Below are positions 46,803 to 58,770 of a DNA stretch of 64,000 bases, piece after piece. A program made the translations under genes and the position numbers. Position 1 is the stretch's first letter; the number at the start of each line of letters is the position of its first letter. Below the pieces are notes generated by a model, which saw nothing but the letters and a program-made list of their open reading frames with translations, was not told the origin of the DNA and did no database searches. Source of the stretch: Sphagnum compactum (taxonomy: Eukaryota; Bryophyta; Sphagnopsida; Sphagnales); assembly GCA_965153455.1 (NCBI GenBank), contig OZ234497.1, positions 6,820,001-6,884,000 of the forward strand, in the 5' to 3' direction.

Positions 46803-48929
46803 TTATTAATAGTAGAGTTATATATAGTACATGTATGAACATTAGTAGAGTTAATGCCAAGTAATGTTTTTCCAGGAACTTTTGTTTGTAGAGGAAGTGG
46901 GTGATTGCCATCGGTACGTTTAGCCAAATCTGGCTGTAAACCAGATTTTGAAATACAAAATCTGAATAGCCATCCTTCTATATTTTTGTTCACACATTGA
47001 AACCCAAATAAATAAGTCTGGCCATAACTTTTACCATTTTTTCTCTCATTTCTGTCTATTGAAAATCCCCAAAAAATCGTTTTTTAATTATTATTTTTTA
47101 AAATTTCGCTTTAAATTGGTGAAATTTTGCCAATGAAAAAAAGTTGATGCCATGAATTCCTCAAAATTTTCCCGAAACATAAAATAATCAAAACTAGAGG
47201 TTGTTTGGTTGTTGAAATTTCAAGTTACTCTATTGAAAGATGATTAAAAGAATCAAAGATTTGGGGATGTATGATGAATAAATTTTTTTTTTCATCCATG
47301 AAGAGAGCAGGTATTATGTTTTCATGCAAGTTCAGCAACATGGTTATGAAAGAAAAGGGCCAATGAGAGCTGACGGTTATACCTAGACCAGTCAGTAGTA
47401 GGTTGCAGGTTATTTCTTATAACCGTGACCACATAGCCAATTGGGTCATCAAGATTCTCACAACAATTAGTTGGTTGTGGTATTGGGTAAGTGTGGAAAA
47501 TTTCAAATTTGTGCGAGTTCATGTAAGATAGTAAGGGGTTTAGGGTATGCCTAAAATTTAGGGTTTAGGGTATTTCAAATATAGAAGGATCCATGTAGAT
47601 ACCCGTAAGGTTAAATCATGTGTAAGCACTTAAAAATATAGTTTGTTGTTCTTCACTCTTTAAGCAAACAACTCAATGCCCACTTCCAATGTTTGTAAGT
47701 ATGATTTCTGAAACTTTTTGGTCTTTTTTTAATTGGCCCGGGGAGACTTATAAAACATTTATGTAAAATCCTTGTTAAGTGCAAGAAGACCCATAGAAAC
47801 CTCTCTTGTAATTTATGACTATGAACATGGGCTTAGATCAATCCTCTTCTTAACTTACTTCTAGGGGGGAAAAAAAAAACTTATGATGATGGGGTCAAGT
47901 TGTATTCTATTTAACCCTATATTCTGGTGTGTGCACATTTGCAAGCTGAGAGTGATTTTACATATGACAATGTAGTACAGAAGAAATGGGCATTCCACTA
48001 CATTAATTCATTATAAAGACAAGTGACAACAACCTCATGATGTACAAGGATGAAACTTGAAACTTATATGAGGGTCACTACCAAGGATGACTTGTTCAAT
48101 CAGAGTAGGTACTGAAATTCTACATACCTTTTTTGTCTTTAGACAAATGGGTTGCTTTGGCACATGCAAGGTTTACTCCTGATGTTTTTCCTCAAAAGTA
48201 TAAGAACACTTGCTTCATTTCAATGGATCCAAAGTGTTTAGCATGGGGGCAACCCATCAAACTTTGTTTAAAACCCAAACAACAAAACACGGGTTTTGAA
48301 ATTATGGTAGAAGGGGGAATCAAGCTTCATCCCCAATCAATTATGTTCAATATTCAACATGAGTTCTTGCTCTTATGTCTGTAGACTCATTCAACTCTCA
48401 ATCTCTATATGTATATATATTGGTACAAAGATCAGGTTGAGCTTCAACATTCTAGACCACGCGTAAAATTGTATCAATTAATAGTTTTAGTGAAGTATTT
48501 TGGCCTAGAAATGTACAATGGTTGCAATCCATAACACCATACGGTGTATACTGGAACTTGACCTACCTCTTTACATGTACATAACCTTGCATGAAATCTA
48601 GTTGAAAAATACAAATTTCAAAGGAAACCTTCAACAAATTTTTTTGTCTATATAAAACAATTTACATAGTTTAAATGAGCTGAATTTAGTGAGACTTAAG
48701 AGCCTCCTCCCTTCTATGAGTATTATTGCAAGGATGAGATCCCCTGGAATGGTCCTTAGAGAGTGTACATATATAAATACCCAATCCCAGTTTATTTTTA
48801 AAAAAGTTGTTACCTCTCTAGGATGACAAAATTGCCTACCCATCTCTTTCTAGCCAACCAAGTTAATCTACATGTGTACTTCGGATGAAACTCATCCATG
48901 AAACAGTTCCGTCCACGCTAACTGGTGTG

Positions 48930-49362
48930 TGTGTGTCTCTCTCTTTCCTTCGTCCTCACTCGCGCGGTCTCTATCCCCCTCTCTCCTCCGTCCGCCACTC
49001 GCGCGGTCTCTATCCCTCTCTCTCCTCCGTCCGCACTGTCTCTCTCCTTCTCTCTCTTCCGTCCGCGCTCTCTCTCCCACTCTCCCTCCCTCGTCTCTGT
49101 CCGCCCTTGCTCTCTCTCGCTCGTCTCCCTCCGTGCTCTCTTCTTTCCTCTCTCTCTCTCCCTCTCTTTCGTTCGTCCGCTCCCCCTAGTCTCCTCAGCA
49201 CCGGCGAGGAGAACGTGAGGGCGCTCTTAGCTCCCTCACTTTCTTTTTTCTCTTTACTGTCTTAGCTCTCTTCTTAGAATCACAGCTCTCGGTCTCTCCC
49301 ACCCTCTCTCTCTCTCTCACTAGTCTTTGTTGATGTAATTTCATTATCAGACGGTAGCTACA

Positions 49363-49405
<43 letters not shown>

Positions 49406-49410
49406 GTGTT
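48930..49410 (+). promoter_or_regulatory. CT-rich leader of the 158-aa gene, with a 39-bp duplication
   Basis: Pyrimidine-rich leader containing (CT)n at 49365-49401 and several CTCTCTCC(T)CCGTCCGC units. The 39-bp segment starting CACTCGCGCGGTCTCTATCC occurs at 48957 and 48996 here but only once in the left arm. A pyrimidine tract ending TTTTTTTTCAG (49461-49471) just before the ATG looks like a 3' splice site, so the leader may contain an intron. Confidence 0.55.
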
Positions 49411-49478
49411 TGCTTTTTATTTTTCCACTTGTCTCTCGTACGTACTTTATATATTGCTTGCTTTTTTTTCAGGACATC

Positions 49479-49955
49479 ATGGCGTTCGACGAGCTCATTA
49501 TGTTGGGTGGTGCATGGGTATCCAGCATAGCAGGGGTTTTTCGTAAGCCTGATGCCGTCATGCATAAGCGGCGATCCAAGGAGTCGCTTACTGCTGCTAG
49601 AGTGCTTCCTCTGCATCCAAGCTGCCAAGAAGCTGCAGTAAAGGCCATCAAGCACGGAAGGGAAGTCAAACAACACGAGGAGGACGCTGTGGACGTTGAG
49701 CTGCAGACGTGGTTCAAGGCCAATCCAAGTTCGAGCTGCCTTTACATGTCTGCAGCAGCAGCCGGAGTTGAGAAGATCTGTTTCAAGGATCGTTTGCTTG
49801 CAACTTGCTTGAAGTGTGCGGGTCCTACTTACAATGGCGTTCCCATTTGCCATGCATGTCAGGTGTTCGGCTCCCGTGACGTCAATGACTACAAGCGTCT
49901 TCTTGTCGGACCTTCTGTAGGTTTGTGCGCTGCTGTCAGCAACGCGCTCCCATGA
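49479..49955 (+). CDS. Uncharacterised 158-aa protein with CX2C-X10-CX2C motif
   Basis: Single-exon frame from ATG 49479 to TGA 49955. I do not recognise the family. Residues 9-20 (LGGAWVSSIAGV) form a short hydrophobic segment. Residues 25-47 are basic (AVMHKRRSKESLTAARVL), and the wording GG-W-SIAG...KP...H-R...LTAA faintly recalls plant HIG1-domain proteins, but too weakly to assign. The C-terminal half has two cysteine pairs, CLKC (110-113) and CHAC (124-127), spaced like a small zinc knuckle. G+C is well above the flanks, as in real exons. A good acceptor sequence 7 bp upstream of the ATG suggests an upstream exon or a spliced leader. The intact frame contrasts with the truncated mirror copy. 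It could be a lineage-specific gene. Confidence 0.55.
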   Translation: MAFDELIMLGGAWVSSIAGVFRKPDAVMHKRRSKESLTAARVLPLHPSCQEAAVKAIKHGREVKQHEEDAVDVELQTWFKANPSSSCLYMSAAAAGVEKICFKDRLLATCLKCAGPTYNGVPICHACQVFGSRDVNDYKRLLVGPSVGLCAAVSNALP

Positions 49956-51482
49956 ACGAGTCAGCGCACTGCAACTTCCCGGAGTCCTGCATGTATGTTG
50001 CAGTACGACTTCTTGGTGGGTAGGCGTCACCACCACGTTGCATCCTTGAAGCTCCAGATAAATTAAGCTTGAATACATACATATATGCTAGACCTTCCTA
50101 GTGTTGTCTAGTATGTGTGTGTGTCTGTGTTCCTGTTCCTGAAAGCCATGCATTCCCTGATTTCTTGACAGCAGCTGATTTTCCGTGCTAGCTATTGGTA
50201 CAAGTTCCAAGACTCATGAAGTCCCTTGCAATTGTACTAAACCTAGCTACCCACTTAGAAAGCTGTGCAGGTTGTTAGGGATTTCATGAACCCAGTTGGT
50301 CATCCCCTTAAAGTTTGTGTGTTTTCTGCTCCTGGACAATCAGTAGGTTTCTTTGAAAATGAACTTTTTTCCCCCACATGAGATCAATCCATCCATGTTA
50401 TCAATTGCTAGGACTTGGTCTGTGAATCATGCATGACAAGCAGTTTGCTGCAATTTTAATTCGGTTGAACAATATAATTGGACATGTAGCAGAATAGTAC
50501 TGCAGTTTTTATAACTGGATCATGTTGCAACTTGCATTTGCAGCTGGGTTCATGTTGCATTCGAACCTGCTGCATCACTCACTCCAATAAATTTCATTTT
50601 TGAAGCGGAATATTACATACATATAATTTTTGGAAACTGCATAACTTCTCAATTACTGATCAGAGGTAACAATGATGTTTCATCATGTGTAATTAGCTCA
50701 GATGACTGATCTCTCTCCATTCCGTTTTGATCTCTTGCTCTGGAGTCTGCATGACTTGATGTTTATTACTGAAAAAAAGTGCTGCACATGACCTCTAGAG
50801 CAATATATAATTACTTAGAAGTCAATTATACGTATGACAGGCTCTGAGAGTACTACTCATGAATAAATTCTTATAAACTACTGTCTATTCAACAGTGCTG
50901 ATCATCATGTAATCTCTGATCATTTTATGTAACATGTTCATAAGGTAATCATTCATGCACAATGTTTATCATACATATATATCAGCTCTAATTGTATATG
51001 TATACTTATTACATCTTGTTCTCATAGTGATTACCACTTAATAACTAATTGCACTAGAATTGAAACACTAATTGAGATCTGATGAGCAATTACATATAGT
51101 CTGTGAGCTATCTAGATTTAGTACCATTGTACTAAATCCTTGACATAGTTGTTGAGACTAGGATGAGACTAGGATCAGTCCAATTTTCCCCAGACATAAT
51201 ATTATAAATTGGGTCCAGGTGAATTTAGAAAGGATTTTAGAAATCACAACACAGTGCAAATCATGAATGCTTGCATTTGCTGAATACGACTTTTAATCTA
51301 AAGTCTATGCACTACACTATATGCTGCACATGCTAGAAACTTCAGTACTGGAAGTTCTGACTTTCTGGTTTGTTTTTGTAGCTCAAGTTCTAGAGACCCA
51401 TCAGCAATTTAAGATCAATCTGATAAATTTAGAATGGCTAAATTAGGCAATCTTGCTAAAAGAAATTTCCAAATGTCTAAAA

Positions 51483-51485
<3 letters not shown>

Positions 51486-51518
<33 letters not shown>
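51486..51518. repeat. (GT)n microsatellite
   Basis: About 16 GT units near the outer end of the right arm; the mirror position in the left arm (38930-38951) has a shorter, interrupted CA run. Confidence 0.9.
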
Positions 51519-51521
<3 letters not shown>

Positions 51522-51673
51522 TGGTTTCTAGTTGCCACATTTCTACATTTTAAAAAAAAGCATTGCCAGATTTCTCTATTGGGTTCTAGCATGTAACCAA
51601 AAATATGAAGGAATCTTAAACTTTTTTTACTTTCATATTCTGTTTGTAGCCAAATTTGGCTCAACTGTATCAT

Positions 51674-53650
51674 GGAATATGATTGCCAGTTCAATTGCAT
51701 CACAAATATGAAAAGCAATAGATTAGACTGCCTTGAGTAATATTATATCAGTTTAAAGTTAATTTGTTGTACCTAAAATATTTATTTAGGTTTTTTATCT
51801 GGATTTAATTAGTAGTGCAGAATTACTGATAATTTGTAGTACCAAAATGTATATACATACATATCCATTTTGAATCTTCTTTTATCATAGAGATTTGAGA
51901 CTAGTTGTCTCATAGGTACATTTTGTTCCAGAGTACATATCTGCTGGAAGAGTTCATGACTCTTGTTCATGGTTGTGCAAAACCCTAATGTACAATTCTG
52001 ATCTAGTTAATAGCTCAAGTTTTTTGCTCTTTCAAAGCAGTTGGCCCATTTGAAGGACCCACTTTTGTTTTTTTTTTGTGCTAGTAATTTACGGAGCTAG
52101 ATTAAGATGCATTAAGCCTGTTGCTAATTTTGTCACATTATTAGTTGATTAAATTTCTGATACAAGAAGTGCACTTGCATTTTTCATTAAAATAATGAGA
52201 CAATTATTAATTTGTGCTAGATAAGAATCTCCATACCCCTTTTCACAATTCCATGTCCACACATGAATCTTACTAGAAACTAATTATATATATATATATA
52301 TATTCATGGATTTGCCCTGGAGTTCTAGAGAAAGCATTAAGCAACTTCTCCAACTTTGGGCCTTATTATTATGTAAGGACTATGTAGAGCAAAAACCATG
52401 CTTAATGCAAAAAAACAAATCTAGGTCTTCATTGAGAACAAACCAAACTAGGCCACTCGGAAAAGAAAGATTTAATAAACTTGTGACAAGGTTTGTACAC
52501 CTAACATGCATTGATTTGGAAGGAAGAAAAAAATGATTAATGCTTTAAAGCATAATACACTTAGTTTCTCCTTTTGAATAGGGCTTGCTTCTAGTGCAAA
52601 GATTTTGCTAGAATTGTTATGATCACATAAAAGGGAATGCCCTTTCCTTTCCTCCATCTCTCATAACTTCATAGTGGTTATTGTTTTGTAACATGTTTGT
52701 TTACACACATTTACTTTTAAGTCCTTTTGATGTTAGTTTGATCATCTCGATGTGATAACTTATTTCATGGCTATTGTTGATTAATATGGATTTTGCATCC
52801 TTAATCTTTGAGAAGTCCCATGCCAATTCTTCCACCATCTTTCATTACATCAACAAGCTTGTGCTTGAAACATTTTTGTAATGTAGTTTACATCAACAAA
52901 CTTGTGCACATCAAGACTTACAGGTTTATATACGGGGTTCACATCTCCGTATCATCTCAAAATGCAATTAAATTTCTTTTGAAGGCAAGACATATTCAAA
53001 TTAACCTCCTTGTGCATGTGCTTATGATATTTCCAAGGCTATAGCCTTCAAACACTCATATGTCAACTTACCCTTCTTTATCAAATAGCAGTTGCACACA
53101 TCTCACAGAGCTTTCAAGACTCCCTTTCAAACAAAGAATAAAACCACAATTCACACAATGTCACTATACAATACAAAAATGGCACATTTCACCTCCATAC
53201 TCACCATTAAGTAGACCAGGACAAAGCAAATTCTGTGGTCCCGAAAAAAAATTTGGACTTCAGAACCAGCAGGAACCAAATCGTTGAAGGAAAGAACTAG
53301 ACCAAACAAGAATGACTCTGCCCCTTTATGGCAAGTTCAAACCAGAAACAGTTAAAATAGGAAATATTCCATGTAGCTCATTGCATGATGGGTGTGCTCT
53401 GTTTATGGCAAATTCAAATAAGCAACAGTTCAAATATGAAATATTCCATGAAGACTCCCTCTTGGTTTCTCAACCAGTTGGAGAACTCTACGTGTATATA
53501 TAGAAATTCTGAAACCTTCAACTTGTTGCAACTCAGGCCACCCAACTATAATTTTTGGAAGAACTCCAGTTCATTCAACCCATGTTAAAAATATTGGTCA
53601 TAAAAAAATTTCAATCTCCATACAACTCTTCACACAAGTTGAACAAGCCA
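51674..53650. other. AT-rich intergenic DNA, no gene recognised
   Basis: Contains a (TA)n run near 52285-52302 and, close to the AIMP1-like 3' end, a degenerate 77-bp tandem duplication (TTATGGCAA...GAAATATTCCATG starting 53326 and 53403). ORFs of up to 78 codons lack family features. Confidence 0.5.
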
Positions 53651-56600
53651 TCAATGAATTTCAGCCCCATCTGGAAGTCCCGGAACTTTCACGACACCAG
53701 CAGATGTTACAAGAGGCAAATGGTTGAATGTAGCCAAACCATCTGCATATGGAAAATTCATAAATGGATGTGAGAGATGCAAATCTAGTACCATGCTGTT
53801 TTCTTTGGATTTCAAAAAGCACATCACTACAATGACAAACACTGCTTCAAAATTCAGTGCTTCAATCACCTCTGCAGGCAGGGGGTCCAGAGAAAGTAAG
53901 GAATACCCTTGACAATAAGTAGTGGAACAATTTTCTCCCAAATTTTTGAGCTTAATTGCTTGGCTGGGCTGAAACTTGGACCTTCATTCTGCAGCAGAAT
54001 AACCAAAGAATCTGTAAGTCTTGAAAGAAACAGAGTGATCAACAACCCAAGCAAATTTTCCTTACAAAACTCAATGGGCTTAGGGTTTAGAGTTTAGGGT
54101 TTAGAAACCACCAAAGGACTTAGGTACATGAAAGAAAGCATTCTAATTCATTAGATTGTTAGGTGGACAAGGCTCCAGATTGCCTTTGAAGGATCACATT
54201 CCTGGGTTGTGGAATCTCACAGTAAAGAAGAAATTGACATGGCATTCGAATGTGAATCCAGTGGGCACACCTTTGCATGATCCTGTCAAAATGCCCTACA
54301 ACATGCAACTCTATATTCTGTTTCCCACACAATAAAGTACTCACAAATAAGGGGAAGAGGACAAGGAGAAACCTCAAGAAAGATGCGGTCTCCAATTGAT
54401 GCTTCTAGTGGAGGCTCAAGTACCTGGTCCCAAAATCACACACTAATGGACTGTGTGAAGAAGAAAACAAAAGACTACATAACCCAATATAAGAGATCAT
54501 CTTCAAACACATGAAAGAATTACCATTTTGAGTCTACGTCAGAAGACTGGCAGTGATAGGAAAACTGAGCCATGATTATGGCTAGCTAAACAAAATCCAA
54601 CAGAAAAGGAGAAGACCAAAAAACTTGCAAGACACCTGGCAATGGGTCAAGGTTGATCTCATAAATTAACCAATGTACTAAGTTTCTGTCACAAGACCAG
54701 AATGATGAGAAAACTTAGCCATGAAAGAGAAATGCTAAAAGAGAATGACAAACCAAAAACCCAAGAAGAAAAAGGAATGCAAAAATAGGGGAGAGAAAAA
54801 GGAGAAGGTAAGAGAAGGGAAGACCATAGAGGAGGAAGATAGCCATAGATTAATGCTCTCAAGGGAGATTAGGATTTAGGGTTTAAACCCTAAACCTAAA
54901 CCCTAAAGCACTAAGCAACTCAAGACAAACACGAGCCGTAGGAATGTCATTCATACAAACAGAATAAGATGAAGTATAGAGGGGACATGGGTAAGGGTAT
55001 GATTGTACCTTGACAATTTCACTCCCATCAGGTGTAGGCACAGAACCAGCCAGAATCATGGCTTCACTGACCTGACCAGCCAACTTGGCAGGTTTCAGAT
55101 TCAGGATGACACACACTTTCCTTCGCTCTAGTTCATACTCATGCACAAACTTTTTGAGACCTGCTACTACCTGGCCAATCCACCACAAAATCATCAAGTC
55201 TTCCATTAGATCTGAAATTATGAGTTGCAGAAAAAGAAAGAAAATGAAGCTCTGAAACTCTCAAGATGACACATATGCTAACAAAAAATTTCTTTCAATG
55301 CAAAGGTGGAGCATTGAGGTACTAACTGATATGTGGCATTGCCACAGCAAAATTCATCGTGCACAGAGTTCATACAAATTTCACAGACTGGGTAGTGGCT
55401 TGCTTCAAGCTACGGACTGAAGGTTTCCAACTCTTATGCATCAGGCTCAGGATGTTCACAACCATTGATATTGGAAAATTCAGTGAACCTTTCTTTTCTT
55501 GAGAAACAAAAGAGGATGGATACCTGTCGAGTTTCACCAGGAGCCACCTCCACCTTGCAGACATACAGCTTCTCAGAGATAGGATGATCACTTACAGACA
55601 GCACCAAACCTACCTGTTTGTCCACCCCATAATACTCAATCCAAAATTTGTGTAATCCAAAGTCAAAAACCCTAAACCCATGCCTGTAACCCTAAGCATA
55701 TGCAGTTTTGTACCTGTGAGGATGTACCCTACAGCATGGGGGAGGAACAAGATGATACAAATAATCTGGGGTCTCTTTGCAAACAAACCTGGATTAGAGC
55801 CTTATCAAAATTCTCCGAATGCTCAGATTTTGAACTCAATGGTGGCCCAGCAGCAACACCAGCTCCTCCTCCAGGCAATTTCACTGACAAAAAAACACCA
55901 ATTTTCTTCACAAACTTCTTACAAACACGATTCAACTAAAACAAGTCCTTCATTCAATGGCATGGCAGGAACCTTAGGATAATCAACAAGGTGTTAGAGC
56001 ATCTCCAACAGTGCTGAGTATGTGATGCTGCAAAAATATTTCTCACATCCAAGTTAAGTTATTTAGTTGTTTCCCACCCCACCCATATAACTCAAACTGG
56101 GACTGCAAATAGGTGGGAGACTACTAATAGCAAACCACCTGGACCAATTACTATGATTGGCCAATCAAAAACAGGGAGCAGTAGTCAGATCATATTTACT
56201 ACACTCTTCTCTGGCAGGTGTTCCACTTTGCTGTGCCTTTTACAAGCCTCAGTAAATTGTGCAAAAGTGCTGGGCCAAAACCATTTGGCCGAGTTGAACC
56301 AGCATGTTTTGACTTTCCTTCATCCAATTTTCTTTTGCAGCGCCACATACTGAGCACCAGTGGAGCTGCTCTTAGTCCAATGCAGAATCTACAACTGTAT
56401 CAAATTGTGCCAATATCACATTCAAACTATGCAATTTCAAACAAGCACATTATGCGAGTGACCATTGGGTAATCTACCCACATGGCTTTTTTCGGTCCTT
56501 AAAGATATCAGGAATTGGTTTCTTCTCCACATCTGCAGCAGCAGCAGCAGTATCGATGCTTTCCTTGGGTTCCATCTTCGCTGTATCTCTTCTTCCCTGC

Positions 56601-56847
56601 CAGCAAAATTCTGAGTCACAAACGACAAGAACGATCCCAAAAGCCATTCATTTCTGACAACGAGTGCGAAGAAAAAAGAAGAAGAAGATGATGCTGATGA
56701 TGGGTACGTGAAAAATACCTCCACAACAGGCGGAACGATAACAGCAGTAGTAGGAGGAGGAGGAGGAGGAGGAAGGGACTGAAGCTTGGCAATCAGCGAA
56801 TCCAAATGTGCGATCGCCTCATCCAGTGCACTTACTGTCTGCGCCAT
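53651..56847 (-). CDS. AIMP1/Arc1p-like tRNA-binding protein (EMAPII domain), 271 aa
   Basis: Non-enzymatic tRNA-binding cofactor of aminoacyl-tRNA synthetases (animal AIMP1/p43, yeast Arc1p; also the C-terminal domain of plant MetRS). Eight exons: 56719-56847, 56482-56596, 55789-55883, 55524-55613, 55009-55170, 54373-54423, 53907-53988, 53651-53742; all phases agree, 816 nt. The N terminus (MAQTVSALDEAIAHLDSLI) is a short helix followed by seven prolines and a poly-Ala linker. The OB-fold tRNA-binding domain starts at VGLVLSVSDHPISEKLYVCK, then VVAGLKKF, VCVILNLKPAKLAG, SEAMILAGSVP and LEPPLEASIGDRIFLE, as in EMAPII/MetRS-C, ending KVPGLPDGAEIH. No synthetase catalytic domain is present, so it is a stand-alone factor. 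A MITE lies in the intron between exons 2 and 3. ATG 56847 is the only good start. Confidence 0.87.
55997..56371. mobile_element. PIF/Harbinger-type MITE, 375 bp, in an AIMP1-like intron
   Basis: Terminal inverted repeats begin GAGCATCTCCAACAGTGCTG on the left; the right end ends CCAGTGGAGCTGCTC, whose inverse is GAGCAGCTCCACTGG. Similarity continues through GCTGAGTATGTGATGCTGC for about 38 bp with roughly six mismatches. TTA flanks both sides (55994-55996 and 56372-56374), the duplication typical of Harbinger/Tourist elements. The terminal motif is very close to that of the larger Harbinger element 0.7 kb away (AAGCATCTCCAACA), suggesting shared transposase recognition. Confidence 0.82.
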
Positions 56848-57100
56848 ATCTAACTACACACTGTAAATTACTTTCCGCAACACTCTAGTGGTTCTCAATT
56901 TGTTTTCTTGTCCTCAATTCTCAAGCTGGTTGGAGCTTTGATCAAAACACGCGCACAGACAAACCTCCACCGTTCTCTGCAACAACAAGCTCGCTGCAGG
57001 AGAAACCCATTTCTGATCACACACGAACCTTAAACCCTAACCCTAACCCCTCGTCGTACCAAGATTCCAATCACCTATTAACAACCAACTAGTTTACTAA
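56848..57100 (-). promoter_or_regulatory. AIMP1-like promoter with telo-box
   Basis: Region upstream of the AIMP1-like ATG. At 57031-57049 it holds TAAACCCTAACCCTAACCC, containing the plant telo-box AAACCCTAA, which is common in promoters of translation-related genes and bound by telomere-repeat-binding factors. This fits the gene's role. Confidence 0.6.
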
Positions 57101-57515
57101 AAGCATCTCTAGCCATAAATGCAAAAAGACTCTTGTAACTTAAAGTTAGTGGTGTTGATGGAGGGGCTGGCCGTCATTTGTTAAGGGGAATTCAAAACGA
57201 AGACCACCCATCCCTCGTCATCATGGCCCGTTGTCATTGTTGGGTTGTATTTTCATGCAACGTGTTAGCTTCTGAAATCTTGTCGATGTTCACACACTTT
57301 GGATTGATTTTTCCCACTTGTCAATTGTTTGCTGCTTGAAGCTTGTTGAACATCTTACAGCTTGCTCCTTTGATTTTATTCTTGGGTGAAATTTATTTTG
57401 TGATTGAAGTTCGTTGATGCAAAATCTTCACATGACTTGATTCTAATATATTTTGTTCTTGATCATTTGTTTTTATGATCTTTGTCTTTTTTGATCATTT
57501 TGTGGTTGCAACAAA

Positions 57516-58770
57516 ATGGCACGATGGCCACAAGAATTGCTTATTGGGATTGCCCAAGCACTAGAAGATGAAGTTGCTGCTAATTTTGTGTTTGGTGCTT
57601 TGATGTTACAGGTACCAAATTTGCAACAACAAGCAAGAGGGCAACATGGGGGATCCCTCCCAAGTCGTAGCTTAAATGTAGCTCGAGAGTGCGAAGTTGG
57701 CCACAACCAAATTGTGTGAGATTATTTTGCAAAACATTCGATCTACAACAATTGGTTTTTTTGTCATTGATATCGAATGTGTCGCACATTGTTCCTTTGC
57801 ATCAAGGATAACATATATGCACACAATAGTTATTTCGTACAAAAGAGAAATACATGTGGTGTTGTTGGATTGAGCTCCATCCAAAAATGCACATGTGCAA
57901 TGCGCATGTTTGCATATGGCAAAGCTACTAACGCTTACAATGAGTATTGCAAAATTTTAAAAAACACAATATTCGAATGTTTGTGACATTTTGTGAAAGC
58001 AATCAAGGAAGTTTTCGAACTAAAATTTCTCAAGAAACCCACACAAATAGATTTGGAAAAGCAATTGAGAGTGCATGTAAAGAGAGGTTAGCCCGGCATG
58101 CTTGCTTCATTGGATTGTATGCATTATCGTTGGAAAAATTGTCCAGTTGCTTTGCAAGGTTCATTCACAGACAAAGATGGGAACAAATCAATGATTTTGG
58201 AGGCCACAGTCGATTAGAGGTTGTGGATCTGGCATGCATATTTTGGATTGCCTAGAAGCAACAACAATTTGAACGTTTTAGATATAAGTCCTTTGATTGG
58301 GATTTTTTGGGGGGTGCAGGTGTAGACCTCAGTTTTAAGGTGAATGGAAATAAATATTTTCATTACTACTTGCTAATTAATAGAATCTACCCTCAATGGT
58401 CTTGTTTCATATCTATGATCCATGAACCACAAGGAGAAAAACACAAACATTTTGCCTAGTTGCAAGAAGCAACTCACAAAGATGTCGAGCATTGCACTTT
58501 GGTGTCTTTTAAGCAAAGTGGCAGATTATGGCAAACCATTGTCAATTGTGGGATTGCAATTTGATTGCAAATGTGTTAATGGTGTGCATCATATTGCACA
58601 ACATGGTAATCGAGGTGAAGAAGGCCTGGTCTTGGAACTGGCAATCAAACTACTTGATAACATTCAAATGAAGAGAGGATTGACCTTTGCAAAATATGTT
58701 GAAGGCACAAATGATATTGAGAACCAGCAACCACACTACAACTTGAAGAATGATCTAATGATCACCCCTT
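57516..58770 (+). pseudogene. PIF/Harbinger DDE transposase, broken
   Basis: Starts at a good ATG and follows the plant Harbinger transposase in order: DYFAKHSIY, VGLSSIQKCTCAMRMFAYG, FLKKPTQIDLEKQL, then the catalytic region. The first Asp lies in MLASLDCMHYRWKNCPVAL (about 58100-58150), the second in NNNLNVLDISPL (about 58260-58295), and the final acidic residue in THKDVEHCTL (58475-58500), where the usual form is KDVERAFG. In-frame stops occur after HNQIV, in the first third and after EATVD, along with several frame changes, so it cannot make active enzyme. The 3' part degrades into unrelated frames such as the 116-codon ORF at 58422. Confidence 0.85.

Larger units (their letters stand above)
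46499..51673 (-). repeat. Right arm of the large inverted repeat
   Basis: Reverse complement of 38776-43184, beginning AGTTACTTTGGGCAAAG and ending TTTGGCTCAACTGTAT. It includes 1,198 bp (49653-50850) missing from the left arm, comprising the 3' two thirds of the ORF and downstream sequence, plus an extra 39-bp leader duplication. It is the fuller and probably ancestral version. Confidence 0.92.

Noticed and set aside
49479-49955. LOB-domain or tRNA-synthetase-related identity for the 158-aa ORF
   Set aside because: The cysteine spacing and surrounding residues do not match those families; left as unknown.
50104-50135. GT-rich tract after the 158-aa ORF as a regulatory hairpin
   Set aside because: No inverted partner; only a simple repeat.
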